This document shows positions 1-6,585 of a DNA stretch of 35,060 bases, piece by piece (position 1 is the stretch's first letter; each line of letters begins with the position of its first letter). The position numbers were made by a program, and so were the translations under genes. The stretch comes from Lachnospiraceae bacterium Zagget3 (lineage in GTDB: Bacteria; Bacillota_A; Clostridia; Lachnospirales; Lachnospiraceae): assembly GCA_001941025.1 (NCBI GenBank), contig MSHE01000008.1, forward strand, positions 30,801 to 65,860, in the 5' to 3' direction. Below the pieces are notes generated by a model. It had not been told where the DNA came from. It ran no database searches and was given only the letters and a program-made list of their open reading frames with translations.

Positions 1-2
1 AG

Positions 3-47
3 GAAGAGGAGCCGAAGCAGGAAGAGGAGCCGAAGCAGGAAGAGGAT
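3..47 (+). repeat. 18-nt in-frame tandem repeat coding EEEPKQ
   Basis: The 18-nt unit GAAGAGGAGCCGAAGCAG occurs at 3-20 and 21-38, and a third, diverging copy starts at 39 (GAAGAGGAT). The two bases before position 3 (AG) match the end of the same unit, so the array probably extends left of the window. The unit length is a multiple of three and so keeps the reading frame. Confidence 0.85.
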
Positions 48-71
48 TCCGGGAAGGAAGATGAGTCATGA
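3..71 (+). CDS. atpD: Probable ATP synthase beta subunit, acidic C-terminal tail only (partial)
   Basis: An open frame enters from the left edge and ends at TGA 69-71, overlapping the atpC start in an ATGA junction. The visible 22 residues are almost all Glu, Lys, Pro and Gln: a six-residue EEEPKQ unit occurs twice, then a degenerate copy and a Ser/Gly/Asp/Glu end. Identity as atpD is inferred only from position, because the beta-subunit gene normally lies directly before atpC; nothing of the catalytic domain is in the window. Family members usually end soon after the helical C-terminal domain, so a repeated charged tail would be an unusual extension. It could instead be the end of another protein. 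Confidence 0.55.
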   Translation, partial: EEEPKQEEEPKQEEDSGKEDES

Positions 72-481
72 GCACCTTTCATCTGAAGGTTTTGGCATAT
101 GATAAAACCTTTTATGACGGGGAAGCGGAGTCGATCAAGCTTCCCGCGTTGGATGGCGCCATCCAGTTTCTCGCCGAGCATGAGCCCTATATCGTGGGGG
201 TCACGGAAGGGGAGATGGTTGTCGTGACGGACACCGGACAGAGTATGCCGGCCGTCTGTGGGAGCGGATTCGCGGAAGTGCTGGCGGACCACTCCGTCGA
301 GGTGTTGGTGGATACCGTGGAGCGCCCGGAGGAGATTGATGTGCGGCGTGCCCGCGAGGCAAAGGAACGCGCGGAGGAGGAACTCCGGCAGCACCAGAGT
401 ACGATCGAGTACCACCAATCCCAGGCAGCTCTTTCCCGCGCCCTGGCACGGCTGAAAGAGGCTTCGAAATACAAGCATTAA
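68..481 (+). CDS. atpC: F1F0 ATP synthase epsilon subunit
   Basis: This 137-residue protein has the standard epsilon layout: an N-terminal beta-sandwich (about residues 1-86, with the LPALDGAIQFLAEHEP segment typical of the family) and a C-terminal helical hairpin (about 88-135) rich in Arg, Glu and Ala. Epsilon belongs to the central stalk of F1, couples rotation to catalysis and can inhibit ATP hydrolysis. The start ATG overlaps the stop of the preceding gene (ATGA), which indicates translational coupling and the usual end of an atp operon. A strong hairpin terminator follows at once, so this is the last gene of the unit. Length is normal. Confidence 0.95.
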   Translation: MSTFHLKVLAYDKTFYDGEAESIKLPALDGAIQFLAEHEPYIVGVTEGEMVVVTDTGQSMPAVCGSGFAEVLADHSVEVLVDTVERPEEIDVRRAREAKERAEEELRQHQSTIEYHQSQAALSRALARLKEASKYKH

Positions 482-484
482 AAA

Positions 485-508
485 AAGAGCCGCGAGGCTC
501 TTTTTTTT
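485..508. terminator. Bidirectional intrinsic terminator between atpC and the glycosyltransferase gene
   Basis: AAGAGCC (485-491) and GGCTCTT (496-502) form a 7-bp stem with a GCGA loop. It is preceded by an A-run and followed by a run of eight T (501-508), so it can act on both strands. It sits between convergent genes ending at 481 (plus) and 510 (minus). Confidence 0.9.
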
Positions 509-509
509 G

Positions 510-1526
510 TCAGTTGAATCCGATCACTCTCCGGGAGAGCTGGTAGACGGTTTTTACCAGCGTGTGGCCGTGTTTTCCCGGAAGGTTCAGCGTCCGCCCG
601 TAGATCCGGCGGCGCAGATAGTGGGAGAGCCAGTAATTATGTTCTTTTATATACGCCCAGAGCTCTCTTTTTTTCTGCAGATCTTCCGGTGTGCCGGACT
701 TGATGAGCATCACCGTGGAGATGATGGTGATGATCTCCAGATAGTTGAGCATATAGCGGCGCAGCGAAGGGTTTTGGATCTTGCGGAAATCGTAGGAATC
801 GACCATGATCTTGTTGACCCGCAGCTGCTGGTCGATGTTGCGGATCGTTATTTTTTCGTTGACGGACTGATCTTCTCTGCCGGTGCGGTAGTGGTAGAAA
901 TCCACATTCAGGTAGTACATGACCTCCACATACGGAAGCGGCACGAACACAAACAGGTTGTCCACGTAATAGGTGTGTTTCGGCAGGACGAGATGGCAGT
1001 CACGCAGGAGCTGCGTGCGGTAGATCACGGAGTGCATCAGGATATATTTCCCGATGGAAAATTTTTTGGTATCAGACCAGCCAAACAGCTGCTCCTCCGG
1101 AAGCTGGCGGGTGTAACGCATCACTTTTTTGTGTCTTGCGCCTTCCCGTTCATATACATAATTGGAGATCATCATGTCCAGCATACAGCCGGCACTGCAG
1201 AGGCTGCGAAGAGTCTTTAAGATTTTCATGTAGGCGTTGTAGTCCACCCAATCATCGCTGTCGATCACTTTAAAATACAGTCCGGTCGCGGCCAAAAGAC
1301 CGGCGTTGATCGCTTCGCCGTGGCCGCCGTTTTCCTGATGGATCACGCGGATGATATCGGGATAGGCATCGGCGTATTCCTGCGCGATGGACGGGGTGTC
1401 ATCCGTGGAACCGTCATCCACGATCAGGATTTCCACATCCTCGTTTCCGGGCAGCAGGGAATTCAGGCAGTCTCTCATATAATCCTGTGAATTGTAGCAG
1501 GGGATTGTAACGGTGAGCAGTTTCAT
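510..1526 (-). CDS. Family 2 glycosyltransferase
   Basis: This 338-residue protein starts as a GT-A (GT2) transferase: the N-terminal strand MKLLTVTIPCYN, the nucleotide-binding VDDGSTD segment (residues 36-42), NGGHGEAINAG (about 66-76), and the metal-binding DSDDW motif (89-93). GT2 enzymes move a sugar from a nucleotide-sugar donor to an acceptor, often cell-wall or capsule polysaccharide; donor and acceptor cannot be told here. The C-terminal half is basic and aromatic with no clear membrane helix. The ATG at 1526 was chosen because GGAGG lies 5 nt upstream; an in-frame TTG at 1538 overlaps that site. It appears to be transcribed alone from an AT-rich promoter region. Confidence 0.85.
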   Translation of the reverse strand: MKLLTVTIPCYNSQDYMRDCLNSLLPGNEDVEILIVDDGSTDDTPSIAQEYADAYPDIIRVIHQENGGHGEAINAGLLAATGLYFKVIDSDDWVDYNAYMKILKTLRSLCSAGCMLDMMISNYVYEREGARHKKVMRYTRQLPEEQLFGWSDTKKFSIGKYILMHSVIYRTQLLRDCHLVLPKHTYYVDNLFVFVPLPYVEVMYYLNVDFYHYRTGREDQSVNEKITIRNIDQQLRVNKIMVDSYDFRKIQNPSLRRYMLNYLEIITIISTVMLIKSGTPEDLQKKRELWAYIKEHNYWLSHYLRRRIYGRTLNLPGKHGHTLVKTVYQLSRRVIGFN

Positions 1527-1610
1527 AATCGCCTCCAACGCCTAATATTATAGTCTTTTTTTTAGAAAAAAACTGGAAAACAGTGAAGTTTACAAAATAT
1601 TCATAATTTA

Positions 1611-1639
1611 TTTATATTTTAATCAAAATTACCAAACAA
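1611..1639 (-). promoter_or_regulatory. Candidate sigma-A promoter for the glycosyltransferase
   Basis: On the minus strand TTGTTT (1639-1634) is followed after 17 nt by TATAAA (1616-1611), in an AT-rich stretch unlike the GC-rich surroundings. A second TATAAT (1552-1547) lies closer to the gene but lacks a good -35. The 1640-1730 stretch shows no gene. Confidence 0.4.
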
Positions 1640-1734
1640 AGATGAGACATTTGGCTTCTATACTTGCATACATAAGAAGGCGATTATGCTTTCGATTATC
1701 ACATTTTCCTTTTTTATAAATCTTTTTCATGTAA

Positions 1735-1758
1735 AAGCCGATGCGAAAGCATCGGCTT
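1735..1758 (-). terminator. Intrinsic terminator of mutY
   Basis: AAGCCGATGC and GCATCGGCTT (1735-1744 and 1749-1758) form a perfect 10-bp stem with a GAAA tetraloop. Read on the minus strand it is followed by a short T-run (TTTT), 36 nt after the mutY stop. Confidence 0.8.
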
Positions 1759-1793
1759 CCTCTCTGTGTAATTTTTCACGTTTCGTATGTTTC

Positions 1794-2861
1794 TCAGAGA
1801 TATTCCGTGAATGCGGAAAACGCGGAGGGAATCGCCATCCGCCCGCGCACATCCGAGATCCGCACAAACGGCAGAGCAGGTTCTTCTTCCGCGAGGGAGT
1901 CTGCCCGGATCTGGTATCCCCACATGTGCCACTCCACATGGGAAAAAACGTGTTTCGCGTCGGGGAGGCGCGTAACCTGCAGGGGCGTGAAATGCATGCG
2001 CCGTACTTCTTGGATGACTTCCCCGGGGCTCAGGTGTCCGGTCACGTTGGGAAACTCGTACATACCAGCCAGGAGGCCGTGTTCCGGGCGCTTGTCGAGG
2101 ACGATCCGGTCGTCATCGCGGATCAGAAGGACGGTGCGTTCCTCCACGCGGCGGGCGCGGGGTTTCCTTTTTACCGGAAGCTGCATAAAAATACCCTGCC
2201 GCCTCGCTTCACACAGCGGGTGCCAGGGGCAGGATTCGCACAGCGGCTCTCCGTTTGGCACACAGACCAGGGCGCCGAGTTCCATCAGGGCCTGGTTGTA
2301 GTCGGATACGCGCCCGGCGGGGAGCACTTCGGCAAGCCGGTGTTCCGCCTCCGCGCGGACCGACGCGCGCGTGATGTCGGAATCATCCGCGGTCACGCGC
2401 ATAAGGACGCGGAGCACGTTGCCGTCCACGGCGGGTACCGGGAGACCGAACGCGATGGAGGCGATGGCGCCGGCGGTGTAACGGCCGATCCCCGGAAGGG
2501 AGAGCAGCGCGTCAAAGTCCGCGGGCAGTTCTCCGCCATACTCGGACATCACGGTGCGTGCCGCCGTTTGCATATGGCGGGCCCGGTTGTAGTAACCGAG
2601 CCCTTCCCAGAGCTTTAACAGGCGGTCCTCCTCACACGCGGCGAGATCCGCGACGGTCGGGAGTGCCGTCATAAAACGCGTGAAATACGGTTTTACCGCC
2701 TCTACGCGGGTCTGCTGCAGCATAACCTCGGATACCCAGACGCGGTAGGGCGTCGGCTCCTCCCGCCAGGGGAGGGCACGGGCGTGGGAGGCATACCAGG
2801 TCAGCAGAGGCTCGGTCAGGCGGGTCAGGTCATAGTTGGTAAGCATGGTTTTTAAATGCAT
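1794..2861 (-). CDS. mutY: A/G-specific adenine DNA glycosylase
   Basis: MutY removes adenine mispaired with 8-oxoguanine. Visible are the catalytic Glu in SEVMLQQT (about residue 45), the helix-hairpin-helix SLPGIGRYTAGAI, the catalytic Asp in AVDGNV (about 146), four iron-sulfur cysteines (about 200, 208, 211, 217; the first spacing is X7, which I recall from other clostridial MutY), and a C-terminal NUDIX-like domain that recognises 8-oxoG. The chosen start is ATG 2861 with GGAG 4 nt upstream, giving 355 residues. An in-frame GTG at 2915 overlaps the mscL stop, but it has no usable ribosome binding site and would add a non-conserved 18-residue leader encoded by a palindrome-rich linker. 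Co-transcribed with mscL. Confidence 0.93.
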   Translation of the reverse strand: MHLKTMLTNYDLTRLTEPLLTWYASHARALPWREEPTPYRVWVSEVMLQQTRVEAVKPYFTRFMTALPTVADLAACEEDRLLKLWEGLGYYNRARHMQTAARTVMSEYGGELPADFDALLSLPGIGRYTAGAIASIAFGLPVPAVDGNVLRVLMRVTADDSDITRASVRAEAEHRLAEVLPAGRVSDYNQALMELGALVCVPNGEPLCESCPWHPLCEARRQGIFMQLPVKRKPRARRVEERTVLLIRDDDRIVLDKRPEHGLLAGMYEFPNVTGHLSPGEVIQEVRRMHFTPLQVTRLPDAKHVFSHVEWHMWGYQIRADSLAEEEPALPFVRISDVRGRMAIPSAFSAFTEYL

Positions 2862-2911
2862 AGCGCTCCGAGGGGTCACCTCACGAACTTCGTTCCTTCG
2901 CTGCTTATCGC
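2862..2911 (-). repeat. Palindrome-rich intercistronic linker between mscL and mutY
   Basis: The 50 nt between the mscL stop and the chosen mutY start contain GAAC-GAA-GTTC and GAGG-TGAC-CCCTC inverted repeats. The composition resembles interspersed extragenic palindromes seen in clostridial genomes, but copy number cannot be judged from one window. Confidence 0.35.
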
Positions 2912-3433
2912 TCACTCCGAGGCGGGCGCCGGACCGGAGTCATCGCCCCCATCCGCGGCCGCTTCAATCATCTCCTCAACGGGCGGCAGTTCGGAGGTAC
3001 AGTTGGGGCAGCGTGTCGCGAGGATGCTGATCTCGGACTGGCAGTAAGGACAGGTCTTTATGGTCGGTTCTTCTTCTTCCCCGCCTTTTTTCATGCTGTT
3101 CATCATGAGGGCTATGATCCTCACCAAGAGGAAGACGACCAGAGCCGTGATGATAAAGACGATGATAGCGGAGATAAACGAGCCGTATTTAAACACGGCG
3201 GCACCGGCGGCCTCGGCATCGGCCAGTGAATCGTAGTGATTTCCGTCAAACGAGACAAACAGGTTCGAGAAGTCAATGCCCCTTGTGAAAATACCGATGA
3301 CCGGGTTGATGAGGTCATCCACGAGAGCAGTGACGATGGCTGTGAAGGCGGCACCAATGATCATGCCAACGGCAAGATCCATCATGTTGCCCTGAAACGC
3401 GAACTCTTTGAATTCATTCCAAAATTTTTTCAT
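2912..3433 (-). CDS. mscL: Large-conductance mechanosensitive channel with C-terminal zinc ribbon
   Basis: This is the membrane channel that opens on hypo-osmotic shock. The N-terminal amphipathic segment ([16 protein letters not shown]), TM1 (about residues 16-45, [16 protein letters not shown]) and TM2 (about 86-110) match MscL. Family members are commonly about 120-150 residues; this one has 173. After TM2 come an acidic linker, a zinc-ribbon motif (CPYC-X10-CPNC) and an acidic Pro/Ala tail. The start is ATG 3433 with AAGGAA upstream. First gene of a two-gene unit with mutY. The zinc-ribbon tail is probably cytoplasmic and may affect assembly or gating, but its role is unknown. Confidence 0.94.
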   Translation of the reverse strand: MKKFWNEFKEFAFQGNMMDLAVGMIIGAAFTAIVTALVDDLINPVIGIFTRGIDFSNLFVSFDGNHYDSLADAEAAGAAVFKYGSFISAIIVFIITALVVFLLVRIIALMMNSMKKGGEEEEPTIKTCPYCQSEISILATRCPNCTSELPPVEEMIEAAADGGDDSGPAPASE

Positions 3434-3517
3434 AATACTGGTTCCTTTCTTTGAGACTTTACGAAAATTTCACATCTACCTTATCACAAAACTGTTTTTT
3501 TTTCTATGGAAATGATG

Positions 3518-3523
3518 TATTAT
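3518..3523 (+). promoter_or_regulatory. Possible -10 element for the crotonase gene
   Basis: TATTAT lies 39 nt before the crotonase ATG in the AT-rich spacer between divergent mscL and crotonase genes, with only a T-tract in the -35 position. The opposite strand of the same spot reads TATAAT, so it could also serve mscL. Confidence 0.3.
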
Positions 3524-3561
3524 AGTACTGCACTAAATTATCAGCAGGAGGGAATTTGATT

Positions 3562-4341
3562 ATGGAAAACTTAGTTTTGGAAACGGAAGGCGCGGTCGCG
3601 GTCCTCACGATCAGCAGACCGAAAGCGTTGAACGCGTTAAACAGCGCGACACTCGAAGAGTTAAATCAGGTGCTCGGTGAGATCGAGGCAAATGATGAGA
3701 TCAAAGTGGTGATCCTCACCGGCGAGGGGGACAAGTCCTTTGTGGCAGGCGCCGACATTGCGGAGATGGTCAATTTTACCGGCGCGGAAGGCCGCGCATT
3801 CGGCATGCGCGCGGCAGAGCCGTTCTTTAAGCTGCAGAACATGCGGCAGGTCACGATCGCCGCGGTCAACGGATTCGCGCTTGGCGGCGGCTGTGAGATT
3901 TCGATGGCCTGTGATATCCGCATCGCGTCCGAGAACGCCGTGTTTGGACAGCCCGAGACGGGACTTGGCATTATTCCGGGATTCGGCGGCACGCAGAGAC
4001 TGGCGCGCCTGGTCGGTATGGGCCGCGCGAAGGAGATGATCTTTACCGGATCCAATATCGACGCCGAGGAAGCGTACCGCATTGGTCTGGTCAACCGGGT
4101 GGTTCCGCAGGAAGAGCTGATGGACACAGCAAAGAAACTGGCGGGCAAGATCGCGAGGAACGCGAGCTACGCGGTCGCCATCGCGAAAGCGGCGATCAAC
4201 AACGGCTATGACATGGATATCAAAAACGCGGTGGAGTACGAGGCGAACCTGTTCGGACTGACCTGCTCCACGCACGACAAAGTCGAGGGTATGACCGCTT
4301 TTCTGGAGAAGCGTAAGGAGAAAAACTTTACGGACTTTTGA
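3562..4341 (+). CDS. crt: Crotonase / short-chain enoyl-CoA hydratase
   Basis: This 259-residue protein has the full crotonase signature: AGADI (62-66) and GGG (108-110) for the oxyanion hole and CoA binding, and both catalytic glutamates, E112 in GGGCEIS and E132 in GQPETGLGI. It most likely hydrates or dehydrates crotonyl-CoA/3-hydroxybutyryl-CoA in butyrate-type metabolism. The usual partners (thl, hbd, bcd, etfAB) are absent; instead a MarR-like regulator follows, so another short-chain acyl-CoA substrate is possible. Start ATG 3562 is set by AGGAGGG at 3546-3552; the in-frame TTG at 3556 is too close to that site. Confidence 0.9.
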   Translation: MENLVLETEGAVAVLTISRPKALNALNSATLEELNQVLGEIEANDEIKVVILTGEGDKSFVAGADIAEMVNFTGAEGRAFGMRAAEPFFKLQNMRQVTIAAVNGFALGGGCEISMACDIRIASENAVFGQPETGLGIIPGFGGTQRLARLVGMGRAKEMIFTGSNIDAEEAYRIGLVNRVVPQEELMDTAKKLAGKIARNASYAVAIAKAAINNGYDMDIKNAVEYEANLFGLTCSTHDKVEGMTAFLEKRKEKNFTDF

Positions 4342-4361
4342 GCAAGAGAGAGGTGACACAC

Positions 4362-4841
4362 GTGGAGAGAAATATACAGGACATGGACCTGATGGATCTG
4401 GGCGTTGAGCTGTTCCGGCTGCGTTTTTCGGTGGATGCCGGGCACATATCGACAGTCTTTCAGGATATTTCCGTTCCGGATTATCTGATTCTCTCGAATC
4501 TGGCTCAGCGGATGGGGATTCATGAGCCGGAGGCAAAAATCTACTTAAGGATGATCAGCAACGAGATGGAGCTTCCCATCACGCGGGTGTCCCGAATCGT
4601 GCAGAATCTGCAGAGCAAAGGCTACGTTTATTGGGAGCACGACAGCAGCGGGACCTACATCTACCTCTCGGAGACCGGGCGGGAAGTGATGACCCGGCAG
4701 CAGGAGATCCTCAAGTGTTTTTTTGAACGTGTGGCAGAGCGGATGGGACACGAGGAATTTGTCCAGAGCCTGGAGCAGATGATCCGGCTGGAAGAGGTGA
4801 TGGAGTCCGAGGCAGAGTGCATCGAGCAGATGAACGGATAA
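4362..4841 (+). CDS. MarR-like winged-helix transcriptional regulator
   Basis: The 159-residue protein has a winged-helix DNA-binding core (about residues 50-110: helix-turn-helix ELPITRVSRIVQNLQSKGYVYWEHD, then the wing YIYLSETGREV) flanked by helices for dimerisation, the MarR layout. The GTG at 4362 was chosen because AGAGG lies 8 nt upstream; an in-frame TTG at 4338 overlaps the crotonase stop but lacks a ribosome binding site. Being 20 nt behind the crotonase gene, it probably controls that unit and may sense an acyl-CoA or related compound (inference). The ligand is unknown. Confidence 0.75.
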   Translation: MERNIQDMDLMDLGVELFRLRFSVDAGHISTVFQDISVPDYLILSNLAQRMGIHEPEAKIYLRMISNEMELPITRVSRIVQNLQSKGYVYWEHDSSGTYIYLSETGREVMTRQQEILKCFFERVAERMGHEEFVQSLEQMIRLEEVMESEAECIEQMNG

Positions 4842-4853
4842 GCGACGCATTGA

Positions 4854-4910
4854 ACACTTAGCGAGGTTTTTTCGAGCTTAGTGTGAAAGCGCACAGAGTG
4901 CGAACGCTTT
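4854..4910. repeat. Two adjacent imperfect palindromes in the marR-pncB intergenic region
   Basis: ACACTTAGC (4854-4862) faces GCTTAGTGT (4876-4884) with one mismatch around a T-rich loop. Next to it AAAG-CGCAC (4886-4894) faces GTGCG-AACG-CTTT (4898-4910). Neither carries a proper T-run on the plus strand, so they look like an extragenic palindromic element rather than a terminator. Confidence 0.5.
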
Positions 4911-4917
4911 TACGCAT

Positions 4918-4949
4918 GAAAAAACGGGGGGCCGATCGGCTCCCCGTTC
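4918..4949 (-). terminator. Intrinsic terminator of pncB (possibly bidirectional)
   Basis: The arms 4924-4934 and 4939-4949 form an 11-bp stem with one G-T pair and a GATC loop. On the minus strand a run of seven T follows, giving a strong terminator 19 nt after the pncB stop. On the plus strand only a broken T-rich stretch follows, so it may also end the crotonase-marR transcript. Confidence 0.85.
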
Positions 4950-4967
4950 TACTTTGTCTTTTTTTCT

Positions 4968-6425
4968 TTACCGCATCGTGTCGCTCATCTCGTTGAAGAC
5001 TGTCTGTTTCATATGGTACAGCGCCTCGGAGAGATCCACATAGATCTCGGCCGGGTTGACAAAACGCATATTTTCATCCCAGAGCGTCTGTTTCTCCCGG
5101 CTGCAGATCTCCCGGATCTCCGGGACCGTAGGGGAGGTGTAGACGCATTTTCCCTCGTCGAAGATCTGTGCCAGAAGTTTGCGCAGGGTATAGGTGCCGC
5201 CGGGCAGCCGCGTGCGTTTCCATGTCTCCGTGGGATCAAACAAGACCATATCTTCCGACTCGTCAAATGTCTCGCCGGTAAGCGCGATCAGATCTGCCCG
5301 GATCTTGCCGGTCCCCTTGTCATAGACGCGCCAGATCTCCTTGTTGCCCGGATTTGTGACTTTTTCCGTGTTTTCGGAGAGCTTGATCTTCGGAATGAAC
5401 TGTCCGTCCTCATCGCGGATGGCGGCAAGCTTGTATACACCGCCGAACGCCGGCCAGTCCTTGGACGTGATAAGGCTTGTGCCGATACCCCAGGAGGTGA
5501 TCCTGGCGCCCTGGCTCTTTAACGTCTCGATCAGGTATTCATCCAGGTCGTTGGAAGCGGTGATGACCGCGTCCGGGAACCCGGCTTCATCGAGCATCTG
5601 TCTGGCTTTCTTTGAGAGGTAGGCGAGGTCGCCGCTGTCCATGCGGATGCCATAGCTTGTAAGCGCGATACCGGCTTCCCGCATCTCGGAAAAGACCCGG
5701 ATCGCGTTGGGGATGCCGGACTTTAACGTATCATACGTGTCGACGAGCAGCGTGCAGGCACTCGGATAAAGCTCCGCATAGGTTTTAAACGCGGTATACT
5801 CATCCGGGAAACTCATGATCCAGCTGTGGGCATGGGTGCCCTTCACCGGAATGTTGAACGATTGGCCGGCCAGCACGTTGGAGGTGCCGTTGCATCCGCC
5901 GATGACCGCCGCCCGCGCGCCCAGGATGCCGGAATCGGGGCCCTGCGCCCGGCGCAGTCCGAACTCCATCACGCCGTCGTCTTTTGCCGCGTAGCAGACC
6001 CGCGACGCCTTGGTGGCAACGAGACTCTGGTGATTGATAATGTTCAGGATGGCCGTTTCCACGAGCTGCCCTTCCATGATGGGGGCGATGACTTTGACGA
6101 TCGGCTCACGCGGAAAGATGACGGTCCCCTCCGGAACGGCATAGATGCTGCCGGAGAAGCGGAACGTGGAGAGATACTTTAAAAAGTCCCCGTCAAAGAT
6201 ACCGAGGCTCTCCAGATAGCGGATGTCATCCGTGGTAAAATGCAGATCTTTGATATATTCGATGACCTGTTCCAGTCCGCAGGCGATGGCATAGCCTCCG
6301 CCGGACGGATTCTCGCGGTAGAACATGTCAAACACGACGACATCCCGGTTGCCGGTCTTAAAATAGCCCTGCATCATGGTGATCTCATACAGGTCGGTTA
6401 AAAGGGTCAGGTTTTGTGAGCGCAT
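4968..6425 (-). CDS. pncB: Nicotinate phosphoribosyltransferase
   Basis: This enzyme joins nicotinate and PRPP to form nicotinate mononucleotide in NAD salvage. The 485-residue length and the motifs fit the Gram-positive form: the N-terminal LLTDLYEITMMQGYF, EFGLRRAQG (154-162), GTHAHSW (196-202, with the His region phosphorylated in the family) and YGIRMDSGDLAYLSKKAR for PRPP/phosphate binding. ATG 6425 has GGGAG 5 nt upstream. It is a single-gene unit: a strong terminator follows and a promoter divergent from ileS precedes it. No known NAD-responsive operator was recognised. Confidence 0.95.
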   Translation of the reverse strand: MRSQNLTLLTDLYEITMMQGYFKTGNRDVVVFDMFYRENPSGGGYAIACGLEQVIEYIKDLHFTTDDIRYLESLGIFDGDFLKYLSTFRFSGSIYAVPEGTVIFPREPIVKVIAPIMEGQLVETAILNIINHQSLVATKASRVCYAAKDDGVMEFGLRRAQGPDSGILGARAAVIGGCNGTSNVLAGQSFNIPVKGTHAHSWIMSFPDEYTAFKTYAELYPSACTLLVDTYDTLKSGIPNAIRVFSEMREAGIALTSYGIRMDSGDLAYLSKKARQMLDEAGFPDAVITASNDLDEYLIETLKSQGARITSWGIGTSLITSKDWPAFGGVYKLAAIRDEDGQFIPKIKLSENTEKVTNPGNKEIWRVYDKGTGKIRADLIALTGETFDESEDMVLFDPTETWKRTRLPGGTYTLRKLLAQIFDEGKCVYTSPTVPEIREICSREKQTLWDENMRFVNPAEIYVDLSEALYHMKQTVFNEMSDTMR

Positions 6426-6475
6426 CGTTCTCCCGGGCCGTGAGCCCGCTCCTTTCCTTTTCTGAGGCTTTTTCC

Positions 6476-6504
6476 AGTATAACTCTTTTTTTTTACAGAG
6501 TAAA
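6476..6504 (-). promoter_or_regulatory. Candidate sigma-A promoter of pncB
   Basis: On the minus strand TTTACT (6504-6499) and TATACT (6481-6476) are separated by exactly 17 nt. The predicted leader is about 44 nt and contains a 5-bp GC hairpin just before the ribosome binding site. Confidence 0.55.
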
Positions 6505-6516
6505 GCGAAGAAAACA

Positions 6517-6545
6517 TTGACTTTTTTCCCCCTTCATCCTATGCT
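6517..6545 (+). promoter_or_regulatory. Candidate sigma-A promoter of ileS-glgP
   Basis: TTGACT (6517-6522) and TATGCT (6540-6545) are 17 nt apart, back to back with the pncB promoter. The leader would be only about 35 nt, too short for a T-box. Confidence 0.6.
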
Positions 6546-6585
6546 GTTTTAGTGGGCATTATGAGAAAAAGAGGAAACAGATCCT

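Noticed and set aside
1686..2618. 310-residue plus-strand open frame
   Set aside because: It lies opposite mutY in GC-rich DNA, has no family features, and mutY is unambiguous.
6480..6585. T-box riboswitch before ileS
   Set aside because: The leader from the predicted promoter is only about 35 nt; no stem I, T-box sequence or terminator fits.
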